From positions 1-64,000 of the forward strand of contig NZ_BNBD01000002.1 of NCBI RefSeq assembly GCF_014654785.1: 64,000 nucleotides of DNA. Reading direction: 5' to 3'. The stretch comes from Streptomyces mashuensis. Its GTDB lineage: Bacteria; Actinomycetota; Actinomycetes; Streptomycetales; Streptomycetaceae. Under the pieces are notes generated by a model, which saw only the letters and a list, made by a program, of their open reading frames with translations, was not told the DNA's origin and ran no database searches. The position numbers and the translations under genes were made by a program. Below, piece after piece: positions 19,605-27,534 of this stretch. Position 1 is the stretch's first letter, and each line of letters begins with the position of its first letter.

Positions 19605-21917
19605 TCAGCGGCGTTCCTGCCGCTGCTTGCACTCCACGCACAGGGTGGCGCGAGGGAACGCCTGCATCCGGGCCTTGCCGATGGGTTTGCCGCAGTTCTC
19701 GCACAGGCCGTACGTGCCCGCCTCGATGCGCTCCAGCGCGCGCTCCGTCTGGTGCAGCATGCCGCGTGCGTTGTGGGCCAGGGCGAGCTCGTGCTCCCGG
19801 GTGATGTTCTTCGTCCCGGTGTCCGCCTGGTCGTCGCCGGCGCCGTCGCCCGAGTCGCGCATCAGCCCGCTGATCGCGGCATCGGAAGCGGCGATCTCGG
19901 CCCGCAGCCGCTCCGCCTCCGCGCGAAGCGCGTCCCGCGCCCCGGCCACCTCGGCCGGTGACCACGGCTCCTCCCCCGGCCGCACGGCCAGCGCCCCGGC
20001 CTCGGCAGCGGCCGTGCGGGCGCCCGGCACCTTCCCCATCGTCTTCTTAGCAGCCACGGTCTGGGCTCCCGTCTCGTCACGTGATGCGTCGGGCGCGGCC
20101 GCGGACGCCGCCACCGAGGCAGTCTTCCCCGCGGAACGCCCTTTCCCCGCCCCCCCACCCCTTTTGGCCGACGCACCGGCACTGGGTCCGACGGGACCGG
20201 CGTTTTCGGCCAGGGAGGGGGCATCGGCGCTGGGGGTGGGGGCGGAGGCGGCGGCTCCCTTCCGCACGGAGGCGGGCCGAGCGGGGCGCTGCACGGCGGG
20301 CACGGGCTCGACGACACCGGAGGTGGAAGCCCCCTCACCGGGAACGGACTGCGCTTCCCCACCGACGGCACCACTGGACCGGCCTTGCGCCTCCGCGGCA
20401 GCATCGGACCGGGCCTGCGCCTCGGCGGCGGCCTTGGCGGTACGACGCTTGGCAGCAGCCCGCTTGGCGGGGGCGGAGGGCGCGGAACGCTTGGCGGGGG
20501 CGGGGGGCGCCTCGGCGGCGCGGGGGGCGGCGGCTTCGGCGGCTGGGACGGGCTCGGCGTTCACGTCGGCCGGCGCCTTGGCGGTGCGGCGCTTGGCGGG
20601 GGCCTTCTTCACGGGGGCGGGCGGCGCCTCGGCGGCGGCTGCGCCCTCCGCTGCGGGGGCAAGCTCGGCGCTCACGTCGACCGGCGCCTTGGCGGCGCTG
20701 CGCTTGACGGGGGCGGCGGGCGCTTCGTCGGCGCGGGGGCCGGCGGCGGCCTTCTTGGCGGGGGCGGCGGCCCCGGTGGCTGCGACGCGCTTGGCGTCCA
20801 CGCCGGCCGACGCCTTGGCGGCGCTGCGCTTGGCGGCGGCCTTCCTCGCGGGGGCGGGGGGCGCCTCGGCGGCCCGGGCGTCGGCGGCGGCTTCCGCTGC
20901 GGGTGCAGGTTCGGCGCTCACGTCGGCTGACGCCTTGGCGGCGCTGCGCTTGACGGGGGCGGGGGGCGTTTCGTCGGCGCGGGGGCCGGCGGCAGCCCCG
21001 GTGGCTGCGGCGTGCTTGGCGCCCGCGCCGGCCGACGCCTTGGCGGTGCTGCGCTTGGCGGCCGTCCTCTTCGCGGCGGCGGGCCCGGCGCTCACGTCGG
21101 CCGACTTCTTGGCAGTGCTGCGCTTGGCAGCGGCCTTCTTCACGGGGGCGGGCGGCGCCTCGGCGGCGCGAGGGCCAGCGGCGGCGGCGCGCTTGGCGTC
21201 CACGCCGGCCGGCGCCTTGGCGGCGCTGCGCTTGGCAGGGGCCTTCTTCGCAGGGGTGGGCGGCGCTTCATCGGCGCGAGGGCCGGCGCCAGCCTCGGCG
21301 GCAGCGGCCAGGGCGGCCCGCTTGGTGGCCGTCTTCTTCGCGGCGGCGGCCCCAGTGGCTGCGGCGCGCTTGGCGGCCGCGCCGGCCCGCGCCTTGGCCG
21401 CGCCACGCTTGGCGGGGGTCTTCTTCGCCGGAGCAGCCCGCTTGGCAGCCGCCTTCTTCGCAGGGGCCGGCCCCGCCTTGGCGGCGGCTCTCTTCGTGGG
21501 GGCCGGAGGCGCCTCGTCGGCGTGGGTGCCGGCGGTCGTCTTCTTGGCGGAAGCCTTCTTCGCGGGTGCGGGAGGCGCCTCCTCTGCGCGGGCGGCGGCC
21601 GCCTTCCTGGACGCTGGCGCCGTGGCGTCCCGCTTGGCCGGGGCGGCCTTCGCCGGTGCCTTCTTCGCCGGTACGGCGGCCTTGGCAGCCGTCTTTTTCG
21701 CCGGCGCCGGCCCCGCCCCGGCGGCGCGCTTGGGCGCGGCCTTCTTCGCGGCCGCGCGGGCCCCGCCGGCGGGCGCCTTTGCGGTGCGCGGTGCCGGGGC
21801 GGCTTTCTTCGCGGCTGTCGGCTCCGCCGACGCCTTGGCCGCCCGCGCACCGGCGGCCTTCTTGGCCGCAGCGGCGGGCCCCCGCGCCGTCGGCCTCTTC
21901 GCCGGTTTTTCCGCCAC
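19605..21917 (-). CDS. DksA/TraR zinc-finger protein with long Lys/Ala/Pro repeat region
   Basis: Protein of 770 residues in two parts. Residues about 1-640 are low-complexity and made of degenerate repeats around EAPPAP-KKA-AKRS-AKA, very like the C-terminal tails of histone H1-like proteins and predicted disordered and strongly basic. Residues about 648-770 form a DksA/TraR domain: a coiled coil followed by a C4 zinc finger (Cys738, Cys741, Cys759, Cys762). By family, the C-terminal part could bind RNA polymerase; the tail suggests nucleic-acid binding (inference). The GTG start at 21917 is preceded by AAGGGAA. The equivalent S. coelicolor position is directly before ileS. Confidence 0.85.
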   Translation of the reverse strand: MAEKPAKRPTARGPAAAAKKAAGARAAKASAEPTAAKKAAPAPRTAKAPAGGARAAAKKAAPKRAAGAGPAPAKKTAAKAAVPAKKAPAKAAPAKRDATAPASRKAAAARAEEAPPAPAKKASAKKTTAGTHADEAPPAPTKRAAAKAGPAPAKKAAAKRAAPAKKTPAKRGAAKARAGAAAKRAAATGAAAAKKTATKRAALAAAAEAGAGPRADEAPPTPAKKAPAKRSAAKAPAGVDAKRAAAAGPRAAEAPPAPVKKAAAKRSTAKKSADVSAGPAAAKRTAAKRSTAKASAGAGAKHAAATGAAAGPRADETPPAPVKRSAAKASADVSAEPAPAAEAAADARAAEAPPAPARKAAAKRSAAKASAGVDAKRVAATGAAAPAKKAAAGPRADEAPAAPVKRSAAKAPVDVSAELAPAAEGAAAAEAPPAPVKKAPAKRRTAKAPADVNAEPVPAAEAAAPRAAEAPPAPAKRSAPSAPAKRAAAKRRTAKAAAEAQARSDAAAEAQGRSSGAVGGEAQSVPGEGASTSGVVEPVPAVQRPARPASVRKGAAASAPTPSADAPSLAENAGPVGPSAGASAKRGGGAGKGRSAGKTASVAASAAAPDASRDETGAQTVAAKKTMGKVPGARTAAAEAGALAVRPGEEPWSPAEVAGARDALRAEAERLRAEIAASDAAISGLMRDSGDGAGDDQADTGTKNITREHELALAHNARGMLHQTERALERIEAGTYGLCENCGKPIGKARMQAFPRATLCVECKQRQERR

Positions 21918-22061
21918 GGGCGCGTTCCCTTCACATTTTATGATCTTGCGCGCACATCGTGCGGGAACGATAAATCGGCACAGACCACGCGGCAACGGGG
22001 CACGCCGGTCTCCCCCCTCCCCTCCACGTCTATTCGGTCGGCCGGCGGCGTCCCGGCCCCG

Positions 22062-22067
22062 TACACT
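22062..22067 (+). promoter_or_regulatory. probable -10 element of the ileS leader promoter
   Basis: TACACT fits a housekeeping -10 box and would start transcription near 22074, just ahead of the T-box leader. No convincing -35 hexamer is visible at 17-18 bases, so the assignment is tentative. The rest of the 431-bp divergent gap with the DksA-like gene is occupied by this promoter and the T-box leader. Confidence 0.4.
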
Positions 22068-22150
22068 GGGCGCAGCGAAAGGCGTGGAAGGGACGAGTAG
22101 CTCCGTACGCAGCCGTGAGCGACCCGGGGACGGTGTGAGCCCGGGGGTGT

Positions 22151-22345
22151 GCGCGTGAGTGAAGATCAGCCCGGAGCCGCCGGAAGAAAGCCCACGGGTG
22201 AGTAGAACCGGCCGCGAACCCAATGAGGGGGCCGTCGGCGCGACAGCGTCTGCGGTCAAGGAGGGTGGTACCGCGGGAGCCGCAGCGCAGAGCGGCGCTC
22301 TCGTCCCTCCGGAGACGGACACCGCACCACGTCCCGCCGGAGGAG
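22151..22345 (+). promoter_or_regulatory. isoleucine T-box riboswitch (ultrashort stem I, translational)
   Basis: Leader RNA that senses uncharged tRNA-Ile. The near-invariant T-box AAGGAGGGTGGTACCGCGG is at 22258-22276. An ATC isoleucine specifier lies in GTGAAGATCAG at 22165-22167, in the position expected for the short stem I of actinobacterial ileS leaders. CCTCC at 22306-22310 can pair either with GGAGG inside the T-box (22260-22264) or with the ribosome-binding site CCGGAGG (22337-22343), giving mutually exclusive states. This matches the known actinobacterial class that controls translation initiation rather than termination. Confidence 0.93.
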
Positions 22346-22348
22346 CCG

Positions 22349-25300
22349 ATGACGCAGTACCGCCAGGTACCCGCCCAGGTGGACCTGCCAGCCCTGGAGC
22401 ACGCCGTGCTCGAGTTCTGGCGGGAGCACAAGACGTTCGAGCGCACGCTGGAGAAGTCCGAGGGCTCCCCCGAGTGGGTGTTCTACGAGGGCCCGCCCAC
22501 GGCGAACGGCATGCCCGGCGCCCACCACATCGAGGCCCGCGTCTTCAAGGACGTCTTCCCCCGTTTCCGCACCATGCAGGGCTACCACGTCGCCCGCAAG
22601 GCCGGCTGGGACTGCCACGGCCTGCCCGTGGAGCTCGCCGTCGAGAAGGAGCTCGGCTTCTCCGGCAAGCAGGACATCGAGGCGTACGGCATCGCCGAGT
22701 TCAACGCCAAGTGCCGCGAGTCCGTCACCCGGCACACCGACGCGTTCGCCGAGCTCACCACCCGCATGGGCTACTGGGTCGACCTGGACGACGCGTACCG
22801 CACCATGGACCCGGACTACGTCCAGTCCGTCTGGTGGTCGCTGAAGCAGATCTTCGACAAGGGCCTGCTCGTGCAGGACCACCGCGTCGCCCCGTGGTGC
22901 CCCCGCTGCGGCACCGGTCTGTCCGACCACGAGCTGGCCCAGGGCTACGAGACGGTCGCCGACCCCTCCGTCTTCGTCCGCTTCCCGCTGACCTCCGGCC
23001 CCCTCGCCGGCGAGGCGTCGCTGCTGGCGTGGACGACCACCCCGTGGACGCTGGTGTCGAACACGGCCGTGGCGGCCGGGCCCGACGTCGTCTACACCGT
23101 CGCCACCGACGGCAGCGAGAAGATCGTCGTGGCCGAGGCCCTCGTGGAGAAGGCCCTCGGCGAGGGCTGGACGGCCACCGGGCAGACGTTCACCGGCCGC
23201 GAGATGGAGCGCTGGACGTACCGGCCGCCGTTCGACCTGGTGCCGCTGGAGGGCGCGCACTACGTCGTCAACGCCGACTACGTCACCACCGAGGACGGTA
23301 CGGGTCTGGTGCACACCAACCCGGCCTTCGGTGAGGACGACTTCAAGATCTGCAAGGCGTACGGCATGCCGGTGGTCAACCCGGTCCGCCCGGACGGCAC
23401 CTTCGACGAGTCCCTGGACCTCGTCGGCGGGCAGTTCTTCAAGAAGGCCGACGAGACGGTCCTGAAGGACCTCGCCGAGCGCGGCCTGCTGTTCCGCCAC
23501 GAGTCGTACGTGCACAGCTACCCGCACTGCTGGCGCTGCCACACCGCGCTCCTCTACTACGCACAGCCGTCCTGGTACATCCGCACCACCGCGGTGAAGG
23601 ACCGGCTGCTGGAGGAGAACGAGAAGACCAACTGGTTCCCCGAGTCGGTCAAGCACGGCCGCTTCGGCGACTGGCTGAACAACAACATCGACTGGGCCCT
23701 CTCCCGCAACCGCTACTGGGGCACCCCGCTGCCCATCTGGCGCTGCGAGGAGGGCCACCTCACCTGCGTCGGCTCCCTCGCCGAGCTCTCCGAGCTCACC
23801 GGCGCCGACCAGAGCGGGCTCGATCCCCACCGGCCCTTCATCGACGATGTGACCTTCCCGTGCACCACCGGCGGTTGCGACCACACCGCCGTGCGTGTGC
23901 CCGAGGTCATCGACGCCTGGTACGACTCCGGGTCGATGCCCTTCGCCCAGTACGGCTACCCGTACAAGAACAAGGAGCTGTTCGAGCAGCGCTACCCGGC
24001 GCAGTTCATCTCCGAGGCCATCGACCAGACGCGTGGCTGGTTCTACACCCTGATGGCGGTCGGCACGCTCGTCTTCGACAAGTCGTCGTACGAGAACGTG
24101 GTCTGCCTCGGTCACATCCTGGCCGAGGACGGCCGGAAGATGTCCAAGCACCTGGGCAACATCCTCCAGCCCATCCCGCTGATGGACCAGCACGGCGCGG
24201 ACGCCGTCCGCTGGTTCATGGCGGCCGGCGGCTCCCCCTGGGCGGCGCGCCGCGTCGGCCACGGCACGATCCAGGAGGTGGTGCGCAAGACGCTGCTCAC
24301 CTACTGGAACACCGTCGCCTTCCAGGCGCTGTACGCGCGTACGTCCGGCTGGGCGCCCGGCGCGGGCGATCCGGCGCCGGCGGACCGGCCGCTGATCGAC
24401 CGCTGGCTGCTCGGCGAGCTCAACACGCTCACCGACCAGGTCACGCAGGCCCTGGAGGCGTACGACACGCAGCGCGCCGGCAAGCTGCTGTCGGCCTTCG
24501 TCGACGACCTGTCCAACTGGTACGTGCGGCGTTCGCGCCGCCGGTTCTGGCAGGGCGACGCGGCCGCGCTGCGCACGCTGCACGAGGTCATCGAGACGGT
24601 GACGCGGCTGATGGCGCCGCTGGTGCCGTTCATCACCGAGCGGGTGTGGCAGGACCTGGTCGTGCCGGTCGACCCGCAGGCGCCGGAGTCGGTGCACCTG
24701 GCCTCGTGGCCGGTGGCCGACAAGGCACTGACCGACCCCGAGCTGTCGCGGCAGATGGTGCTGGTGCGGCGGCTGGTCGAGCTGGGCCGCGCCACGCGGG
24801 CCGAGTCGGGCGTCAAGACGCGTCAGCCGCTGTCCCGCGCGCTGGTCGCGGCGTCCGGTTTCGAGGCGCTGGGCGAGGAGCTGCGGGCGCAGATCGCCGA
24901 GGAGCTGAATGTCTCGTCGCTGGCCTCGCTGTCGGAGGTGGGCGGTTCGCTGGTGGACACCACGGCGAAGGCGAACTTCCGTGCGCTGGGCAAGCGCTTC
25001 GGCAAGGGCGTGCAGGCGGTGGCCAAGGCCATTGCGGCCGCCGACGCCGCCGCGCTGTCGCTGGCGCTGCGCGAGGGCAACGCCTCGGTGGTCGTCGAGG
25101 GCGAGACCGTGGCGCTGGCGCCCGACGAGGTGATCATCACGGAGACGCCGCGCGAGGGCTGGTCGGTGGCGTCCGACTCGGGTGCCACGGTGGCCCTGGA
25201 CCTGGAGATCACGCCGGAGCTGCGGCGCGCGGGCCTGGCCCGGGACGCGATCCGGCTCATCCAGGAGGCGCGGAAGAACAGCGGCCTGGACGTCGCCGAC

Positions 25301-25483
25301 CGGATCGCGCTGCGCTGGTCCGCGACGGACGAGGAGACGGTGACGGCGCTGACCGAGCACGCCGGGCTCATCGCGGACGAGGTCCTGGCCGTGGACTTCG
25401 CGCAGGGCGAGGGCGACGGCTCCTACGGCGAGCCGTTCACGGACGAGGGCCTGTCGCTGGCCTTCCGCCTCCGTAAGGCGTAA
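22349..25483 (+). CDS. ileS: isoleucyl-tRNA synthetase
   Basis: Class I aminoacyl-tRNA synthetase charging tRNA-Ile, 1044 residues. The HIGH-type motif is GAHHIEAR (about residues 57-64) and the KMSKS motif is DGRKMSKHLGN (about residue 597). The editing (CP1) domain and C-terminal anticodon-binding region are complete. Length and the HHIE form fit the eukaryote-like IleRS group found in actinobacteria, whose members are often insensitive to mupirocin. The ATG follows GGAGGAG at 22339-22345, which the T-box sequesters. This is the housekeeping locus: in S. coelicolor ileS is also followed by divIVA, but here six other genes intervene. Confidence 0.98.
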   Translation: MTQYRQVPAQVDLPALEHAVLEFWREHKTFERTLEKSEGSPEWVFYEGPPTANGMPGAHHIEARVFKDVFPRFRTMQGYHVARKAGWDCHGLPVELAVEKELGFSGKQDIEAYGIAEFNAKCRESVTRHTDAFAELTTRMGYWVDLDDAYRTMDPDYVQSVWWSLKQIFDKGLLVQDHRVAPWCPRCGTGLSDHELAQGYETVADPSVFVRFPLTSGPLAGEASLLAWTTTPWTLVSNTAVAAGPDVVYTVATDGSEKIVVAEALVEKALGEGWTATGQTFTGREMERWTYRPPFDLVPLEGAHYVVNADYVTTEDGTGLVHTNPAFGEDDFKICKAYGMPVVNPVRPDGTFDESLDLVGGQFFKKADETVLKDLAERGLLFRHESYVHSYPHCWRCHTALLYYAQPSWYIRTTAVKDRLLEENEKTNWFPESVKHGRFGDWLNNNIDWALSRNRYWGTPLPIWRCEEGHLTCVGSLAELSELTGADQSGLDPHRPFIDDVTFPCTTGGCDHTAVRVPEVIDAWYDSGSMPFAQYGYPYKNKELFEQRYPAQFISEAIDQTRGWFYTLMAVGTLVFDKSSYENVVCLGHILAEDGRKMSKHLGNILQPIPLMDQHGADAVRWFMAAGGSPWAARRVGHGTIQEVVRKTLLTYWNTVAFQALYARTSGWAPGAGDPAPADRPLIDRWLLGELNTLTDQVTQALEAYDTQRAGKLLSAFVDDLSNWYVRRSRRRFWQGDAAALRTLHEVIETVTRLMAPLVPFITERVWQDLVVPVDPQAPESVHLASWPVADKALTDPELSRQMVLVRRLVELGRATRAESGVKTRQPLSRALVAASGFEALGEELRAQIAEELNVSSLASLSEVGGSLVDTTAKANFRALGKRFGKGVQAVAKAIAAADAAALSLALREGNASVVVEGETVALAPDEVIITETPREGWSVASDSGATVALDLEITPELRRAGLARDAIRLIQEARKNSGLDVADRIALRWSATDEETVTALTEHAGLIADEVLAVDFAQGEGDGSYGEPFTDEGLSLAFRLRKA

Positions 25484-25495
25484 CCACGCGAAGAG

Positions 25496-25536
25496 GCCGG
25501 TGGGCGGTATCCCTTATGGGGGTGCCGCCCACCGGC
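25496..25536. terminator. hairpin terminator between ileS and the thioesterase gene
   Basis: Perfect 12-base arms GCCGGTGGGCGG (25496-25507) and CCGCCCACCGGC (25525-25536), with further pairing of CCC and GGG inside the loop. It is placed 12 bp after the ileS stop and 19 bp from the convergent thioesterase stop, so it can act on both strands. It forms the left boundary of the extra gene block. Confidence 0.85.
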
Positions 25537-25554
25537 GTACCGGAGAGGCGGGGA

Positions 25555-26280
25555 TCAGATGCCTCCGGCCGGTGCCGGCTCGAGCAGTCGCTCGGCGACC
25601 GCCCGGGCCAGGGCCGGGCCCTCGTGTTCGAGGTAGAAGTGGCCGCCGGGGAAGCGGACGGTCTCGGCGCCGGCCGCCGAGTTGTACCGCCACTGCTCCA
25701 GCTGGGCCGGGGTGAAGACGTCGTCGGTGCCGCAGCAGACGACGATGCGGGCCTCGGTGACGGTGCGCCGCCGGTGGCGGAGGAAGGTCTCCGACAGCGA
25801 GAAGTCGGCGCGCAGCAGGTCCGCCGTGCGGCCGCGCAGCACGGGGTGGTCGCGGACCTGCCGGGACACGGTGCCGCCCGACGCCTCGGCGATGGTGAAG
25901 ATCTCCTCGTCGGTGGTGGCCAGCGGCGACCCCTCGAAGGGCAGCCGGGCCCCCACCGGGCCGGCGTTGGCGGAGGCGAACAGGGTGGTGCAGCGCACCG
26001 CCCCGTCGTTCTCCAGCCGGGCCGCGAGGGCGAGGCCCAGGTAGGCGCCGAGGCTGTGGCCGAGCACGGCGAACTCGCCATCGAGCCCGGCCACGGCCCG
26101 GACCAGGTCGTCGACGGCCTCGTCCACCGTCGTCAGCAGCGGCTCCCGCCACCGGCGGCCGCGCCCCGGGAGTTCCAGGGGCACGGGCTCGATGCCGGCG
26201 GGCAGGGCCTTGACGAAGGGGGCGAAGACGCCGGCGGATCCGCCCGCGTGGTGCAGCAGGACCAGCGGAAGCGCGGACAT
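25555..26280 (-). CDS. type II thioesterase, probable chloro-amino-acid release enzyme
   Basis: Free-standing thioesterase of the NRPS/PKS type II family, 241 residues. It has LVLLHHAGGSAG near the N-terminus, the nucleophile elbow GHSLG (Ser76), Asp in GTDD (186-187) and His214 in FPGGHFYLEH: a complete triad. In most clusters such enzymes clear misloaded carriers. Here no chain-terminating thioesterase or condensation domain is present, so it may release the modified amino acid itself (inference). It starts 13 bp after the halogenase stop and is the last gene of the leftward operon. Confidence 0.92.
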   Translation of the reverse strand: MSALPLVLLHHAGGSAGVFAPFVKALPAGIEPVPLELPGRGRRWREPLLTTVDEAVDDLVRAVAGLDGEFAVLGHSLGAYLGLALAARLENDGAVRCTTLFASANAGPVGARLPFEGSPLATTDEEIFTIAEASGGTVSRQVRDHPVLRGRTADLLRADFSLSETFLRHRRRTVTEARIVVCCGTDDVFTPAQLEQWRYNSAAGAETVRFPGGHFYLEHEGPALARAVAERLLEPAPAGGI

Positions 26281-26293
26281 TCCGGTGCCCGGG

Positions 26294-27256
26294 TCAGGCG
26301 GACCGGGGGGTGAACCGGTAGCCGCGCCGGCTCTCGGTGACGAGGCGGTTGTGCCCGTAGGTGTCCTCGCCGGACACCAGCACGGCGCCGTAGTGCTCCA
26401 GCGAGATGCCGCCGCCGTACTCCATGATCTCGTCGGTGTCGGGGTAGATCCGCACCTTGGTGGGCACGAAGCGGGAGGCGAAGCCCATGCGGTAGTCCTT
26501 CTTGCCGCCGGTGTGCGGCAGGGAGGCGTGCATGAGCGTCGACCAGAAGAGGACGCACTCGCCCGGCTTCATCACCAGCGGGAACGCCTTGGACTCGTCG
26601 GGCCGCCAGTTCGGGTCCTTCTGGAGCTGGCGGTAGTCGTAGCCGAAGAAGCCGCGCTTGATGCCGTCCTTCTCGGTGTTGTTGCGGGCCTCGGCGTCGT
26701 ACTCCATGCCCTTGGACTCGTCGTAGTTCATTTCCTTGTGGGTGCCGGGCATCAGCTGGAGGCAGCCGTTCTCCTTGGTGGAGTGGGAGAACGCCGTCCA
26801 GGCGGTGACCGTGCCGCCGAAGGTGGGCCTGTCCTCCTCCTGCGGCCAGACGATCTGCGGCACGCCGCTGGCGTGGGCGAAGGTGGCCGCCTGGTGCCAG
26901 TCGGTGCCCTCGTCGCCGGGGAACTTGGGGAAGAACTCGCTGCGCCAGCAGAGCACGTCGGGGCCCAGGATCGAGGCGACCCGGTCGACGATCTCGGCTC
27001 GGAGGATGTGCTCGGAGAGCAGGTCGATGTCGAGGTGGCGGTCGTAGTTGGAGATGCTGCCGGCCTTGCCGCCCTCGGGGTACACGGCGAGGGAGCGGTC
27101 GGGCAGTTGGCGCCGGATGGTGTTCCAGCGTTCCGTCATCTCCTCCGGCTCGAAGACCTTGAAGGGGCCGAGGTAGCCGTCGCGCTCCCACTGCTGGAGC
27201 TCCGCGTCGCTCAGGTGGAAACCGGTGCGCTCGCTGGCCGTCGTCATGTCAGTCAT
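26294..27256 (-). CDS. SyrB2/CytC3-type non-haem iron, 2-oxoglutarate-dependent halogenase
   Basis: Enzyme of 320 residues predicted to chlorinate an unactivated carbon of an amino acid bound to a carrier protein. It belongs to the PhyH superfamily, but the iron-binding motif in [16 protein letters not shown] is His121-Gln-Ala123: the carboxylate of the hydroxylase HxD/E triad is replaced by Ala (codon GCG), leaving room for chloride as in SyrB2. The distal ligand is His243 in [10 protein letters not shown], and Arg262 in MGFASR is placed like the 2-oxoglutarate-binding Arg of SyrB2. From memory, blocks such as ANYDRHL-type (here SNYDRHLD), [23 protein letters not shown] and EYGG-ISLE-YGAV closely match SyrB2 and CytC3. 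The ATG overlaps the carrier gene stop (ATGA). Confidence 0.95.
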   Translation of the reverse strand: MTDMTTASERTGFHLSDAELQQWERDGYLGPFKVFEPEEMTERWNTIRRQLPDRSLAVYPEGGKAGSISNYDRHLDIDLLSEHILRAEIVDRVASILGPDVLCWRSEFFPKFPGDEGTDWHQAATFAHASGVPQIVWPQEEDRPTFGGTVTAWTAFSHSTKENGCLQLMPGTHKEMNYDESKGMEYDAEARNNTEKDGIKRGFFGYDYRQLQKDPNWRPDESKAFPLVMKPGECVLFWSTLMHASLPHTGGKKDYRMGFASRFVPTKVRIYPDTDEIMEYGGGISLEHYGAVLVSGEDTYGHNRLVTESRRGYRFTPRSA

Positions 27257-27534
27257 CCGCTCTGCCGGGGGGACTCGGTGGGTACGCTGCGTTCGGCCAC
27301 GTGGGCGGCCACCTCGCCGAGGCTGCGCTCGAAGAGGACCTGCATGTCGAACTCGACCCCGAACTTCTCGAGGACGCGCTGGTTGAGCTCCAGGGCGAGC
27401 ATCGAGTGCCCGCCCAGGTCGAGGAAGTTGTCGCCGGCGGTGGTCTCCGGCTCTTCCAGGATCTCGGCGGCCCAGCCGACGATCAGTCGCTCGGCCTCGG
27501 CCGGTTCCACGACGGTGTGCGTGGTCTCCGTCAT
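27253..27534 (-). CDS. free-standing peptidyl carrier protein
   Basis: Carrier protein of 93 residues. The phosphopantetheine site is Ser44 in [14 protein letters not shown], a canonical PCP sequence. It should be loaded by the adenylation protein encoded just upstream and present the aminoacyl thioester to the halogenase. Its ATG overlaps the stop of the adenylation gene (ATGA), and its own stop overlaps the halogenase ATG in the same way, so the three are translationally coupled. SyrB1 fuses A and T domains in one protein; here they are separate, as with CytC1 and CytC2. The phosphopantetheinyl transferase must act from elsewhere in the genome. Confidence 0.94.
   Translation of the reverse strand: MTETTHTVVEPAEAERLIVGWAAEILEEPETTAGDNFLDLGGHSMLALELNQRVLEKFGVEFDMQVLFERSLGEVAAHVAERSVPTESPRQSG

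Noticed and set aside
15113..19804. Long plus-strand frame of 1563 codons across MscS, antiporter, pseudouridine synthase and lspA.
   Set aside because: Out-of-frame with the MscS gene and antisense to the others; the translation is Gly/Ala/Arg-rich without domains.
22349..25483. ileS as a second, resistance-type synthetase belonging to the halogenase block.
   Set aside because: It carries a native T-box and sits in the conserved lspA-dksA-ileS context, so it is the housekeeping gene; its eukaryote-like form is normal for actinobacteria.
26294..27256. Annotation as phytanoyl-CoA dioxygenase or ectoine hydroxylase.
   Set aside because: The carboxylate iron ligand is replaced by Ala123 and the best remembered sequence match is to SyrB2/CytC3 halogenases.
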